Positions 25,158 to 32,868 of a stretch of 45,892 bases of DNA are shown in pieces. Position numbers and translations under genes: made by a program. This DNA comes from an uncultured Clostridia bacterium (GTDB lineage Bacteria; Bacillota; Clostridia; Peptostreptococcales; Anaerovoracaceae). The notes under the pieces were generated by a model that searched no databases, had not been told where the DNA came from, and saw only the letters and a program-made list of their open reading frames with translations. The first letter of the stretch is position 1; every line of letters begins with the position of its first letter. The stretch covers positions 1 through 45,892 of the forward strand of contig CALXBQ010000035.1 in NCBI GenBank assembly GCA_944386595.1. Direction: 5' to 3'.

Positions 25158-26195
25158 ATGAATGAAATATTACGCGAGGACATAGATAATATTCTTAATG
25201 AAAGATTAGACTGGGAGAAACTTAAGGATTCCAATGTTTTAATTACCGGAGCTTCCGGGATGGTTGGTGGATATATGATGCGCACGCTTTGCAGGCTGAA
25301 TGAAACACAAAACTATGGGATTAGTATTTACGCTTTAGTGAGGCATCCTGAAAAGATACCGTATGATTTAAGGACATCGGTAAATGTCATTCAGCAGAGT
25401 GTAATAGATACGATAGACTCTGAAGCGAATTTCGATTTCGTAATACATGCTGCCAGTCCTGCAAGCCCTCTGATAATGAAAGATGATCCTGTAGGTACTA
25501 TTACTGCAAATACTATAGGAACATATAACACGTTGGAGGCAGCGAGAAAAGGCTCCGGGAAAGGGTATCTTTTCATATCATCTAGGGAGATATACGGTCA
25601 GCCATATGAAAATCAGCGAGTTTTTTCTGAGGACACGTATGGATTTGTGGATCCGTTAAGCGTGAGATCTTGCTATCCAGAAGGAAAGAAAGCAGCTGAG
25701 ACTATGTGCGTATGCTATAAAGAACAATACGGAATTAATGTAAAGATAGCCAGGCTGGCACATACGTTTGGACCGGGAATGTCGGTGAATGACGGAAGAG
25801 TACAGGCGGATTTTCTGAGGAATGTGATAAACAACCACGATATAGTGCTTAAAAGTGACGGATCTGCAGTAAGAACTTACACCTATATAGCTGATGCTGT
25901 TCTAGCGCTTTTCTATATTTTGCTTAAATCAGACGAGGTTGTATATAATATTTCCAGCGAAGAATCTACAGTGTCAATAAGAGAGCTGGCAGAAGCAATG
26001 GCGGGAGCTTATCCGGAAAGAAACCTTAAGCTTGTATTCGATATTCCGGAAGATACAAGAAATCAGGGAACAGCGCCATTTACTATGGGAATTTTATCTA
26101 GTGATAGAATTAAAGCATTGGGGTGGAAGCCGATGTATACTCTAGAAGAAGGAATAAGAAGAACAGTGAGATACCTTGAAAGTGAGGGACAATAG
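25158..26195 (+). CDS. NAD-dependent epimerase/dehydratase (extended SDR)
   Basis: A 345-residue SDR protein with the NAD motif VLITGASGMVGGYM near residue 27. The catalytic region has ISSREIYG and the Tyr-x3-Lys pair in CYPEGKKAAE, and YNISSEESTVSI lies near the C terminus. Standing 12 nt after the cytidylyltransferase, it may act on a CDP- or NDP-linked sugar or alditol. It is not a TarJ-type medium-chain dehydrogenase. The substrate is unknown. Confidence 0.8.
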   Translation: MNEILREDIDNILNERLDWEKLKDSNVLITGASGMVGGYMMRTLCRLNETQNYGISIYALVRHPEKIPYDLRTSVNVIQQSVIDTIDSEANFDFVIHAASPASPLIMKDDPVGTITANTIGTYNTLEAARKGSGKGYLFISSREIYGQPYENQRVFSEDTYGFVDPLSVRSCYPEGKKAAETMCVCYKEQYGINVKIARLAHTFGPGMSVNDGRVQADFLRNVINNHDIVLKSDGSAVRTYTYIADAVLALFYILLKSDEVVYNISSEESTVSIRELAEAMAGAYPERNLKLVFDIPEDTRNQGTAPFTMGILSSDRIKALGWKPMYTLEEGIRRTVRYLESEGQ

Positions 26196-26202
26196 GAAAA
26201 GT

Positions 26203-27243
26203 ATGGACAAAGTAAATAATTCGAGCCGGGTAGAGTGGTTAGATGTATTAAAATGTATGATTATGTACCTAGTCGTAGTTGCACATATTATTCCGACTAT
26301 GGAAAGGAATGAGATTGGGTATTACATTTATTCATTTCACATGCCTCTCTTCTTTGCTATTTCCGGTATGACATTTGCGATTCAGTGCTCGAAGAGGGAT
26401 TTTACTTTTGTTTCCTTAATTAAAAGCAAGGCAAGGGGTCTTCTATGGCCGTACCTAACACTGGAATTTCTGACTATGTTTATTTGGCTATATAATTTTA
26501 AGATCTTAGATAACAATGATGAAGGTATTGTGGATTTGTTGATTGGAGTAATATATTCCAATGAGGGGGTGTATACTGCTCCAAGCAATGCAATGTGGTT
26601 TTGCCCTACGCTTTTTTTGACTTTTCTTGTATTTTATTTAATTAGGCGAATAGCTCATGATAATGATGGGATTGTTGCGGTAATGAGCGGTGTATTCGGA
26701 ATTGCTGGATGGGTTTTTGTTGAATATATATTCGAGTTTTCCTCACCATGGCATATTCTTGTTTTACCTGAATCGGTTATGTGTCTGTCTTTAGGATGGC
26801 TTTTTATGAGGCATTACGATTCCTGTAAGATACTTTTCGACACGAATCTAAAGAAAGCAATAATTTTTGTAGCTGGACTAGTTATTGGATTTATTAGCGC
26901 TTACTCAAACGTAAGAATTAGTATGGCTTCAAACGAATATGGTAACTTCATCTTGTTCCTATGTGCTGTAATCGGATTTGGAGTGTCATGTATAGTATTA
27001 TCTATGTGGCTCCCCCCTTTAAAGTTGTTCAAATTCATAGGAAGAAATACAATAGTGATTTTGGCGTTCCATGCTCCGATTTTTAGATTTTTAGAGAGAT
27101 TTAACGACTTTACGAAGTGGATGATAACAGAGCATGCATTGAGAACTGGAACGGTTGTATTTTTAATATGCATACCGATATGCTATATATTTGAGAGATT
27201 TTTCCCTTTCTTAATTGGTAGAAAGAAGAAAAAGGCAGCCTAG
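26203..27243 (+). CDS. membrane acyltransferase family 3 (OafA-like)
   Basis: A 346-residue membrane protein with about ten hydrophobic segments and the family start VEWLDVLKCMIMYLVVVAHI, containing the conserved His, followed by FHMPLFFAISG. These enzymes O- or N-acylate surface sugars with acyl-CoA. ATG 26203 is chosen because AGGAAAAG precedes it; the in-frame ATG at 26176 lies inside the previous gene. The gene is more AT-rich than the housekeeping genes, as are its neighbours to 28391. Its 3' end overlaps the arm of a terminator shared with the opposite gene. Confidence 0.8.
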   Translation: MDKVNNSSRVEWLDVLKCMIMYLVVVAHIIPTMERNEIGYYIYSFHMPLFFAISGMTFAIQCSKRDFTFVSLIKSKARGLLWPYLTLEFLTMFIWLYNFKILDNNDEGIVDLLIGVIYSNEGVYTAPSNAMWFCPTLFLTFLVFYLIRRIAHDNDGIVAVMSGVFGIAGWVFVEYIFEFSSPWHILVLPESVMCLSLGWLFMRHYDSCKILFDTNLKKAIIFVAGLVIGFISAYSNVRISMASNEYGNFILFLCAVIGFGVSCIVLSMWLPPLKLFKFIGRNTIVILAFHAPIFRFLERFNDFTKWMITEHALRTGTVVFLICIPICYIFERFFPFLIGRKKKKAA

Positions 27244-27256
27244 ATTATGGCTGCCT
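27228..27256 (-). terminator. terminator between convergent genes
   Basis: A perfect 8-bp stem (27233-27240 with 27249-27256) with an 8-nt loop. On the minus strand it is followed by TTTTTC, so it fits best as the terminator of the TagB-like gene. It overlaps the end of the acyltransferase gene. Confidence 0.75.
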
Positions 27257-27269
27257 ACAGAGATTATTT

Positions 27270-28391
27270 TTAGCATTTCCTGTGTGTAAAAATGAAATTG
27301 ATCGTGGACGAAACGATGTCAGTCATCGTGTAGTCCACATATTTTTTTAGAAATAACTCTTGCTTTTCAGCGTCAAATTTATTACCCTTTATCGCTGAAA
27401 CAATCTCTGACGCCTTAGTATACATTTTGCCTGGGATTTCAGAGGGATAATCCATGTATATATCACGTTCTGCAATATATTGATCATAGTCGTAGGCGTA
27501 GAAGAATAGTGGAATATGTCGGATTGCTGCTTCGTAAATAATACAGCTGTAATCGCTTATCACATAATCTGCTACGAATAAGAAATCAAACGACGAAAAT
27601 TTATCATATTCATCCTTCACGCCAGAAAGTGGATGAGGCTTAACAATAAGATTAAATTTATCGGAACATAAACTGAATTCAACTTTAAGGTTACTTAACG
27701 CTTGGTTAAATTCAGCTTTCTCTAATTCTCCTTTGCGAAATGTAGGCACGTAAAGCACATTTTTCTTTTTTGTTAATTCAGGATAAGCATGAAAGATGTT
27801 TTCCTGCATTTCATCTGCGTGTGATTTTCGCTGCAGAAGTTCTACACGGGGTAGGGGAAAAACTACGATTTTGTTTTCTGGGTAATTAAAACCTTCTGCA
27901 ACATGAGCGCGATATCCTTCGCCTGCACAGAAAATAAAGTCATATCCTTTATGCATTCTCATTGCGTGAGCAAGACGAGCGGAACTGCCTTCAGGCTTAT
28001 CTAGTATGCTGTACGCGAATTTTTTCATTGTGCCTACTGAATGCCACATCTGGATAACCAGAAGAGAACTGCGCTGTTTCAATAAACTTAGTGATATACA
28101 ATACGAATCGAGTATAACTATTTCTGCATTTGACAAATTCCACATCTGTTTAAGAATATGAAAACAGTATAAAATTTTACCGGACAGTCCGTCACCTATT
28201 TTACGGCATAGAACTAAGGTTTCGTATTCGGGATGCTGACGTTCAATTTCTCTTTTTAGTTCAATTATATCGATAGAAGGCTCATTAGACTGTCGACTAA
28301 GAAATACGACTTTCTTTTTTACAGGTCGTAGTTTCATAAAGAAATACAAAATGTTAAGCACGGCTCTGCACATATTTATGATAATATTCAT
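27270..28391 (-). CDS. CDP-glycerol glycerophosphotransferase family protein (TagB-like)
   Basis: A 373-residue protein with an N-terminal hydrophobic segment (about 3-18) and the Glyphos_transf core: VIQMWHSVGTMKKF, YVPTFRKGE, VKPHPLSG and ISDYSCIIYEAA. It is a second alditol-phosphate transferase of the TagB/TagF family, shorter than the one at 22674 and on the opposite strand. It probably primes or decorates a teichoic-acid-like polymer. AAGGAG lies 7 nt before the ATG. The gene is AT-rich. Confidence 0.82.
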   Translation of the reverse strand: MNIIINMCRAVLNILYFFMKLRPVKKKVVFLSRQSNEPSIDIIELKREIERQHPEYETLVLCRKIGDGLSGKILYCFHILKQMWNLSNAEIVILDSYCISLSLLKQRSSLLVIQMWHSVGTMKKFAYSILDKPEGSSARLAHAMRMHKGYDFIFCAGEGYRAHVAEGFNYPENKIVVFPLPRVELLQRKSHADEMQENIFHAYPELTKKKNVLYVPTFRKGELEKAEFNQALSNLKVEFSLCSDKFNLIVKPHPLSGVKDEYDKFSSFDFLFVADYVISDYSCIIYEAAIRHIPLFFYAYDYDQYIAERDIYMDYPSEIPGKMYTKASEIVSAIKGNKFDAEKQELFLKKYVDYTMTDIVSSTINFIFTHRKC

Positions 28392-28425
28392 TATGGCTCC
28401 TTATGGTTCATTTTCGTTACCCCTC

Positions 28426-28455
28426 ATTGTAACCTGAAACGTGGTTGATAGGCAA
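28426..28455 (-). promoter_or_regulatory. candidate promoter of the TagB-like gene
   Basis: On the minus strand, TTGCCT (28450-28455) and TACAAT (28426-28431) are 18 nt apart, about 35 nt before the ATG. The rest of the 180-nt gap to 28571 shows no gene or strong structure. Confidence 0.45.
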
Positions 28456-28570
28456 GACACATGTTTCATCGAAAAACATCCTGCACTATTTCGTCATCCT
28501 GATTGTAAGCACTGCCATAGCTGCTGTAGCTGAGGCATAATAAAGCCTATCAGAAACAGGACACTTACTT

Positions 28571-29357
28571 CTAACCGTTCACGTGCTCCATACATATATC
28601 AAAGGTGATTCTTCTGATGAAATCTTCGAAGCGGTAAACGTCGGTATCATAACCGCCGTAGCAGACGATGAAAGGTCTCTTAGCGTAGACGATTCCCACG
28701 TCGTTAGAGAGGTCTTCGTCTTCGCCTGTTTTATGGGCGACATCTACAGGAACCGAATCGAGTTTGCCGCAGATCTTGTGGTTTATCTGCTGCAGCAGAA
28801 GCACATCTTTTATATATATCGTCTGAGACGGCGCGGTTTACGAAGGTACCGTTATATATCTCAGAGAGCAGCATTGCCATCTCGGAAAGAACTATCTTAT
28901 TACTCAATCCGCGCTCTGAGGCTTCAAAGTTGAAGAGCAGCCTTTGTATTACGGTGCCTTTAAGCCCCAGTTCCTTAAAGCCCTCCTGGAATTTTTCTAT
29001 GCCAAAGTGCTTTATGAGGGCGTTGGTGGCTGTGTTGTCGCTTATGAAAATCATGAGCCTGCAAAGTGTATCTATAGTAGCTTCCGGCTCTCCGTCAAAG
29101 AGGGTGAGAGCTCCGCATATGGGCACTTTGTCCTATTCGCGGATTCGTATCAGCGTATGTCCGTCGGCGCTTCCCTCGTTAATCCATTTCTTTATACACA
29201 TGAAAACAGGCAGCTTGATTACGCTGGCGGCGTATATGGGAGTATCGCCGTTAAACTGGAACGTATCGCCTGTAGTCAGATCCTCGTAGGACATTCCCAC
29301 GCAGCCTTCTAACTCCTGCAGCTCTTTTAACGCAGCTTCCTTTATCTTTTCATTCAT
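28571..29357 (-). pseudogene. class A beta-lactamase-type serine hydrolase, inactivated
   Basis: The conceptual protein (about 262 residues) has all three active-site motifs of the class A beta-lactamase fold: S-x-x-K in AASVIKL, SDN in SDNTATN, and KTG in AHKTGE. Two lesions break it. One is an in-frame TAG at 29133-29135 between LIRIRE and DKVPICG. The other is a one-base shift in a run of four T (28808-28811), after which homology continues in another frame as DVLLLQQINHK. It starts 8 nt after the amidohydrolase stop, with GAGGAG upstream, so it was the second gene of that operon. It has no signal peptide, so a cytoplasmic peptidase or esterase role is as likely as a beta-lactamase one. 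Confidence 0.85.
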
Positions 29358-29365
29358 TTATGATT

Positions 29366-30721
29366 TTATCTCCTCACAGCCCGTCCGAGCCGGCCGTTTA
29401 CGACTTTGTCGTTTTCAAGGGCTATCTCACCCCCGATAAGAACGTAATCAAAGCCTACAGGCGGAATCTGCCCGTTTTCATACGTTGCCATGTCCTTAAC
29501 CCTGTTAATATCGAATATGGTTATATCAGCATCACTTCCGGTCATCAGGTTTCCTTTTCGCGTCAGATTCAGCCGTTCTGCCGCCATTGTGGACATCTTT
29601 CTTATTCCGTCGGAAACGGAAACTAAACCCGTGGCCATGTAGTCTGATATAAACCTGGCAAAGGCGCCTGATGCTCTCGGGTGGCCCATGCCATCGGTTC
29701 TCACGCCGTCGCTTCCTATCATGACAAGGGGAGAGAGGAGGGCGGTCTTTATGTCCTCCGGTTTCATGAAGTAACCGACAGTTGCAGTTTCTGGGGCTTC
29801 GGCTCTAAGCTCGTCGAATATCTCTTTCGTACACCTTTTGCCGGCATATTTTCCGCTGGCTATGAGAATGCTGTCATAGCCTGCGTTATACCGTTCGAGA
29901 AATCCGTCGTCGTAGGTTGTTTCGCCGATGCCTGTGCTGAAGGCGCTGTAAGGGTAGCAGTCGCAGAGCATGTCTATACCGGTTTCTCTGTAGCCGTTTA
30001 TTTTCTCAAGAAGCCTGTTCATCTGGCCGTATCCGCCCATGCTGCCGATATGAGAAAACTGCACTCTGACATCGGCTTGCTGTCCCGTGCGTGCAAGCTC
30101 GTCTGCGGCATCAAAGACTCCGTCCACGTCGGCGCGGACGTGAGAGCTTACGATTTTGCTGTCTTTGCGGCAAAGTCTGCTCAAACCCAGTATTTCATCA
30201 TCGGTGGTACCGGGTACGTACTTGACTCCGAAGGAAATGCCAAGGGCTCCGTTTGCAAGGTGCTCCTCGCAGGAGTTTATCATTGACTTCAGCCTATCAC
30301 CTGGTATCGGGCTGTATTTATCGGTTTTTCCACCGGAATTTCTGAGCCATGTGTGACCCACAAGCATACCGATGTTCACGGGAGCGCCGTCACGGTCGGT
30401 TATGTCGAGAAATCTGCCCGGGTCCATGGAATTGTCACCGCAGTTTCCGCCTATGTCAAGGGTGACTCCCATGTGAAGTGCGGAAGTGCTCATGCTTGTG
30501 AGAATCGCGTCGTTTTTACTGTCGTAATCATCTTCGTGCATGTGGATGTCTATGAATCCCGGGGAAACGATTTTGCCTGAAGCGTCTATGACAAAGTCTG
30601 CAGCGGGCATTTCATCGGTTATTTCCGCAATCTTACCGTCGCATACGAGTACATTCGTAATTCTGTCCAGATTCTGCTTCGGGTCGACGACCCGGCCGCC
30701 TTTGATGAGTAGGGATTTCAA
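29366..30721 (-). CDS. D-aminoacylase / N-acyl-D-amino-acid amidohydrolase family
   Basis: A 451-residue amidohydrolase. It opens with LLIKGGRVVDP, then has the metal-binding GFIDIHMHEDD, further His in SSHVRADVDG and FSHIGSMG, and the late Asp in IGSDGVRTDG, the D-aminoacylase pattern. It should hydrolyse N-acyl-D-amino acids or a related cyclic amide. The start is TTG at 30721, because GGAGGA lies 8 nt upstream; an in-frame ATG at 30736 is part of that ribosome binding site and so cannot be the start. It is divergent from an NhaC-type antiporter and upstream of a broken serine hydrolase. Confidence 0.83.
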   Translation of the reverse strand: MKSLLIKGGRVVDPKQNLDRITNVLVCDGKIAEITDEMPAADFVIDASGKIVSPGFIDIHMHEDDYDSKNDAILTSMSTSALHMGVTLDIGGNCGDNSMDPGRFLDITDRDGAPVNIGMLVGHTWLRNSGGKTDKYSPIPGDRLKSMINSCEEHLANGALGISFGVKYVPGTTDDEILGLSRLCRKDSKIVSSHVRADVDGVFDAADELARTGQQADVRVQFSHIGSMGGYGQMNRLLEKINGYRETGIDMLCDCYPYSAFSTGIGETTYDDGFLERYNAGYDSILIASGKYAGKRCTKEIFDELRAEAPETATVGYFMKPEDIKTALLSPLVMIGSDGVRTDGMGHPRASGAFARFISDYMATGLVSVSDGIRKMSTMAAERLNLTRKGNLMTGSDADITIFDINRVKDMATYENGQIPPVGFDYVLIGGEIALENDKVVNGRLGRAVRR

Positions 30722-30760
30722 AATACAGTCCTCCATTATAAACAAAAAGTGTACAGGCTA

Positions 30761-30766
30761 ATTATA
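30761..30766 (-). promoter_or_regulatory. candidate -10 box of the amidohydrolase gene
   Basis: A perfect TATAAT on the minus strand about 40 nt before the TTG start. No good -35 box is seen upstream. Confidence 0.35.
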
Positions 30767-30916
30767 ACTGAAGTGAGCGGTTTTTAAAAGAGGAAAGGAA
30801 GGAAAGACAAAAGATATAGTCAGAATATTACGTGTATACATTTGTCCGAATACACAAGGAATATGTTTGAAATAAACAAAATAAGACGGATACTTCACAA
30901 TTTTTTCACAAATCTA

Positions 30917-30945
30917 TTGACTTTTGCACACATGGGTGGTAGAAA
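30917..30945 (+). promoter_or_regulatory. promoter of the NhaC-family gene
   Basis: TTGACT (30917-30922), a 17-nt spacer and TAGAAA (30940-30945) with an extended TGG. AAGGAGG at 30973-30979 precedes the ATG at 30987. The 150 nt between this promoter and the divergent amidohydrolase promoter are AT-rich, with no gene or riboswitch-like structure seen. Confidence 0.6.
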
Positions 30946-30986
30946 AGGGTATGGGACTAAATCTTTTTACTAAGGAGGATTTATTT

Positions 30987-32612
30987 ATGAAGAGCTTAAA
31001 GCAGAGAGCTGCCTGGATCATGGGTATGGCTATGCTCATCGTAGCAAGCTGTCCTGTACTGGCCCTGGCAGAGGAGGAGGAATATGTGCCGGCTCTATAC
31101 GACACGGCATGGGCATTGCTTCCTCCTGTAGTAGCAATCGGACTCGCACTTATCACTAAGGAGGTATACAGTTCTCTCTTCATCGGTATCGTAGTCGGAG
31201 GTCTTCTCTACTCCGGTTTCGGATTCGAGGGAACATTCGTACACGTTCTTCAGGACGGAATCATAATGAATCTTTCCGATTCCTATAACGTAGGTATCCT
31301 CGTATTCCTTGTAACTCTCGGTATCATCGTTTGTCTGATGAATATGACCGGCGGTTCCGCAGCATTCGGACGCTGGGCAGGCACCAAGATTAAGACCAGA
31401 ACGGGAGCTCAGCTCACCACTGTACTTCTCGGATGCCTCATCTTCGTAGACGACTACTTCAACTGTCTGACCGTAGGTTCCGTAATGAGACCTATAACCG
31501 AGAGCCACAGAGTTTCCAAGGCTAAGCTGTCCTACCTCATCGACGCTACGGCCGCTCCTGTCTGCATCATCGCTCCGGTATCATCCTGGGCTGCAGCAGT
31601 ATCAGGCTTCGTAGAAGGTGAAGACGGATTCGCTGTATTTATCAGAGCAATCCCTTGGAACTACTATGCATTGCTCACCATCTTCTTCATGGTTATGACC
31701 ACTATCTTAAGAATAGACTTCGGTCCTATGAGAAAGCATGAAGAAAACGCTATCAAGTACAACGACATTTACACCACACCTGAAAGACCTTTCGCAGATT
31801 CCGAGAACGTTAAGGTTAACGAAAACGGTAAGGTTATCGACCTGGTAATTCCGGTTGTAATCATCATAATCTGCTGCGTTACCGGTATCGTTTACTCCGG
31901 CGGCGGCTTCAGCGGAACTCCGTTTATCGATTCCTTCGCTAGCTCAGATGCGGCTGTAGGTCTTTCCACCGGCGGTCTCTTCGCACTTATCATAGTAATC
32001 ATCTACTACATGTGCAGAAGAGTTATCAGCTTCAGAGATGCCATGGACCAGGTTCCTAACGGATTCCAGGCAATGATTGCCCCAATCCTCATCCTGACCT
32101 TCGCATGGACTCTGAAGACCATGACTGACTCCCTGGGAGCGGCTCCTTTCGTAGCAGAGATTATTCAGGGAAGCGCAGGCGCTCTCCAGAGCATGGTTCC
32201 TGCAGTAGTATTCCTGGTAGGATGCGGACTCGGATTTGCAACAGGTACTTCCTGGGGTACGTTCGGCGTACTGATTCCTATCGTAATCGCTGCGTTCGGA
32301 GGAAACCCTGATCAGGAGACTCTCATGTACATATCCATTTCGGCTTGCATGGGCGGAGCTGTAATGGGCGACCACTGCTCACCTATTTCCGATACCACCA
32401 TCATGGCATCTGCAGGTGCACAGTGCTACCACATCAACCACGTAAATACTCAGCTTCCATATGCTATTTTAGTAGCTATCGTAAGCTGCGTGGGATATGT
32501 ATTCGCCGGATTTATTCAGAACGTGGTAATCAACCTTATCATCTCCTTCGCTCTTATGACATTAGTACTTCTGGTTATCAGAAAGATGTACGGTGCTGAA
32601 GAGAAGGCTTAG
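30987..32612 (+). CDS. NhaC-family Na+/H+ antiporter
   Basis: A 541-residue membrane protein with about 12 hydrophobic segments. Family motifs are FVDDYFNCLTVGSVMRPITE, IDATAAPVCIIAPVSSWAA, GFATGTSWGTFG and MGDHCSPISDTTIMAS. The N terminus has a signal-peptide-like stretch (about 1-27, ending ALAEEEE), unusual for an antiporter but seen in this subgroup. Members exchange Na+ for H+, or a carboxylate or amino acid for ions. The start at 30987 follows AAGGAGG by 7 nt. Codons ending in C (ATC, TTC, CTC) are much commoner than in the neighbours, which suggests high expression. Confidence 0.88.
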   Translation: MKSLKQRAAWIMGMAMLIVASCPVLALAEEEEYVPALYDTAWALLPPVVAIGLALITKEVYSSLFIGIVVGGLLYSGFGFEGTFVHVLQDGIIMNLSDSYNVGILVFLVTLGIIVCLMNMTGGSAAFGRWAGTKIKTRTGAQLTTVLLGCLIFVDDYFNCLTVGSVMRPITESHRVSKAKLSYLIDATAAPVCIIAPVSSWAAAVSGFVEGEDGFAVFIRAIPWNYYALLTIFFMVMTTILRIDFGPMRKHEENAIKYNDIYTTPERPFADSENVKVNENGKVIDLVIPVVIIIICCVTGIVYSGGGFSGTPFIDSFASSDAAVGLSTGGLFALIIVIIYYMCRRVISFRDAMDQVPNGFQAMIAPILILTFAWTLKTMTDSLGAAPFVAEIIQGSAGALQSMVPAVVFLVGCGLGFATGTSWGTFGVLIPIVIAAFGGNPDQETLMYISISACMGGAVMGDHCSPISDTTIMASAGAQCYHINHVNTQLPYAILVAIVSCVGYVFAGFIQNVVINLIISFALMTLVLLVIRKMYGAEEKA

Positions 32613-32668
32613 CAGATGACAGATTGTACTGTTAAATGCACAACAGAGATTTAGTCTTGATCCTTAAA

Positions 32669-32707
32669 GAAGAGGGCGCTGCCTTGTGGCGGCGTCCTCT
32701 TCCTTTT
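32669..32707 (+). terminator. Rho-independent terminator after the antiporter gene
   Basis: A 15-bp stem (32669-32683 with 32688-32702, including G-T pairs), a TTGT loop and a CTTTTC tail. Confidence 0.8.
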
Positions 32708-32791
32708 CGGGCGATATTCCCAAGGACCTTCCGAAGAAGCGGGGTAATACGCACCGGAATTGCATAAAAGCTGGAATTTCAAGTAAAAATA

Positions 32792-32800
32792 TGATAAAAT
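32792..32800 (+). promoter_or_regulatory. extended -10 promoter of the glucosaminidase gene
   Basis: TGATAAAAT, with an extended TG and TAAAAT at 32795-32800. No consensus -35 is present. The leader would be about 60 nt, ending in AAAGGAGA before the TTG start. Confidence 0.45.
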
Positions 32801-32868
32801 ATCAGAAATCACAGCTGACGGACATTTTTAGCCGGGCATATTTTGATATATAAAAGGAGATTTCAGCT

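Noticed and set aside
28392-28570. Small gene or repeat between the TagB-like gene and the serine hydrolase remnant
   Set aside because: No frame with a ribosome binding site and no strong repeat was seen apart from the candidate promoter.
28583-29312. Several plus-strand frames of about 120 codons
   Set aside because: They oppose the serine hydrolase remnant, which has clear active-site motifs on the minus strand.
29681-30286. 201-codon open frame opposite the amidohydrolase
   Set aside because: The minus-strand frame carries the D-aminoacylase motifs; the plus frame is a shadow.
30722-30745. ATG starts of the amidohydrolase at 30745 and 30736
   Set aside because: The ATG at 30736 is part of the GGAGGA ribosome binding site, which serves the TTG at 30721; homology also begins at that point.
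30770-30916. Riboswitch or other structured leader before the NhaC-type gene
   Set aside because: The stretch is AT-rich with no extended pairing or known motif that I could recognise, and most of it lies upstream of the promoter.
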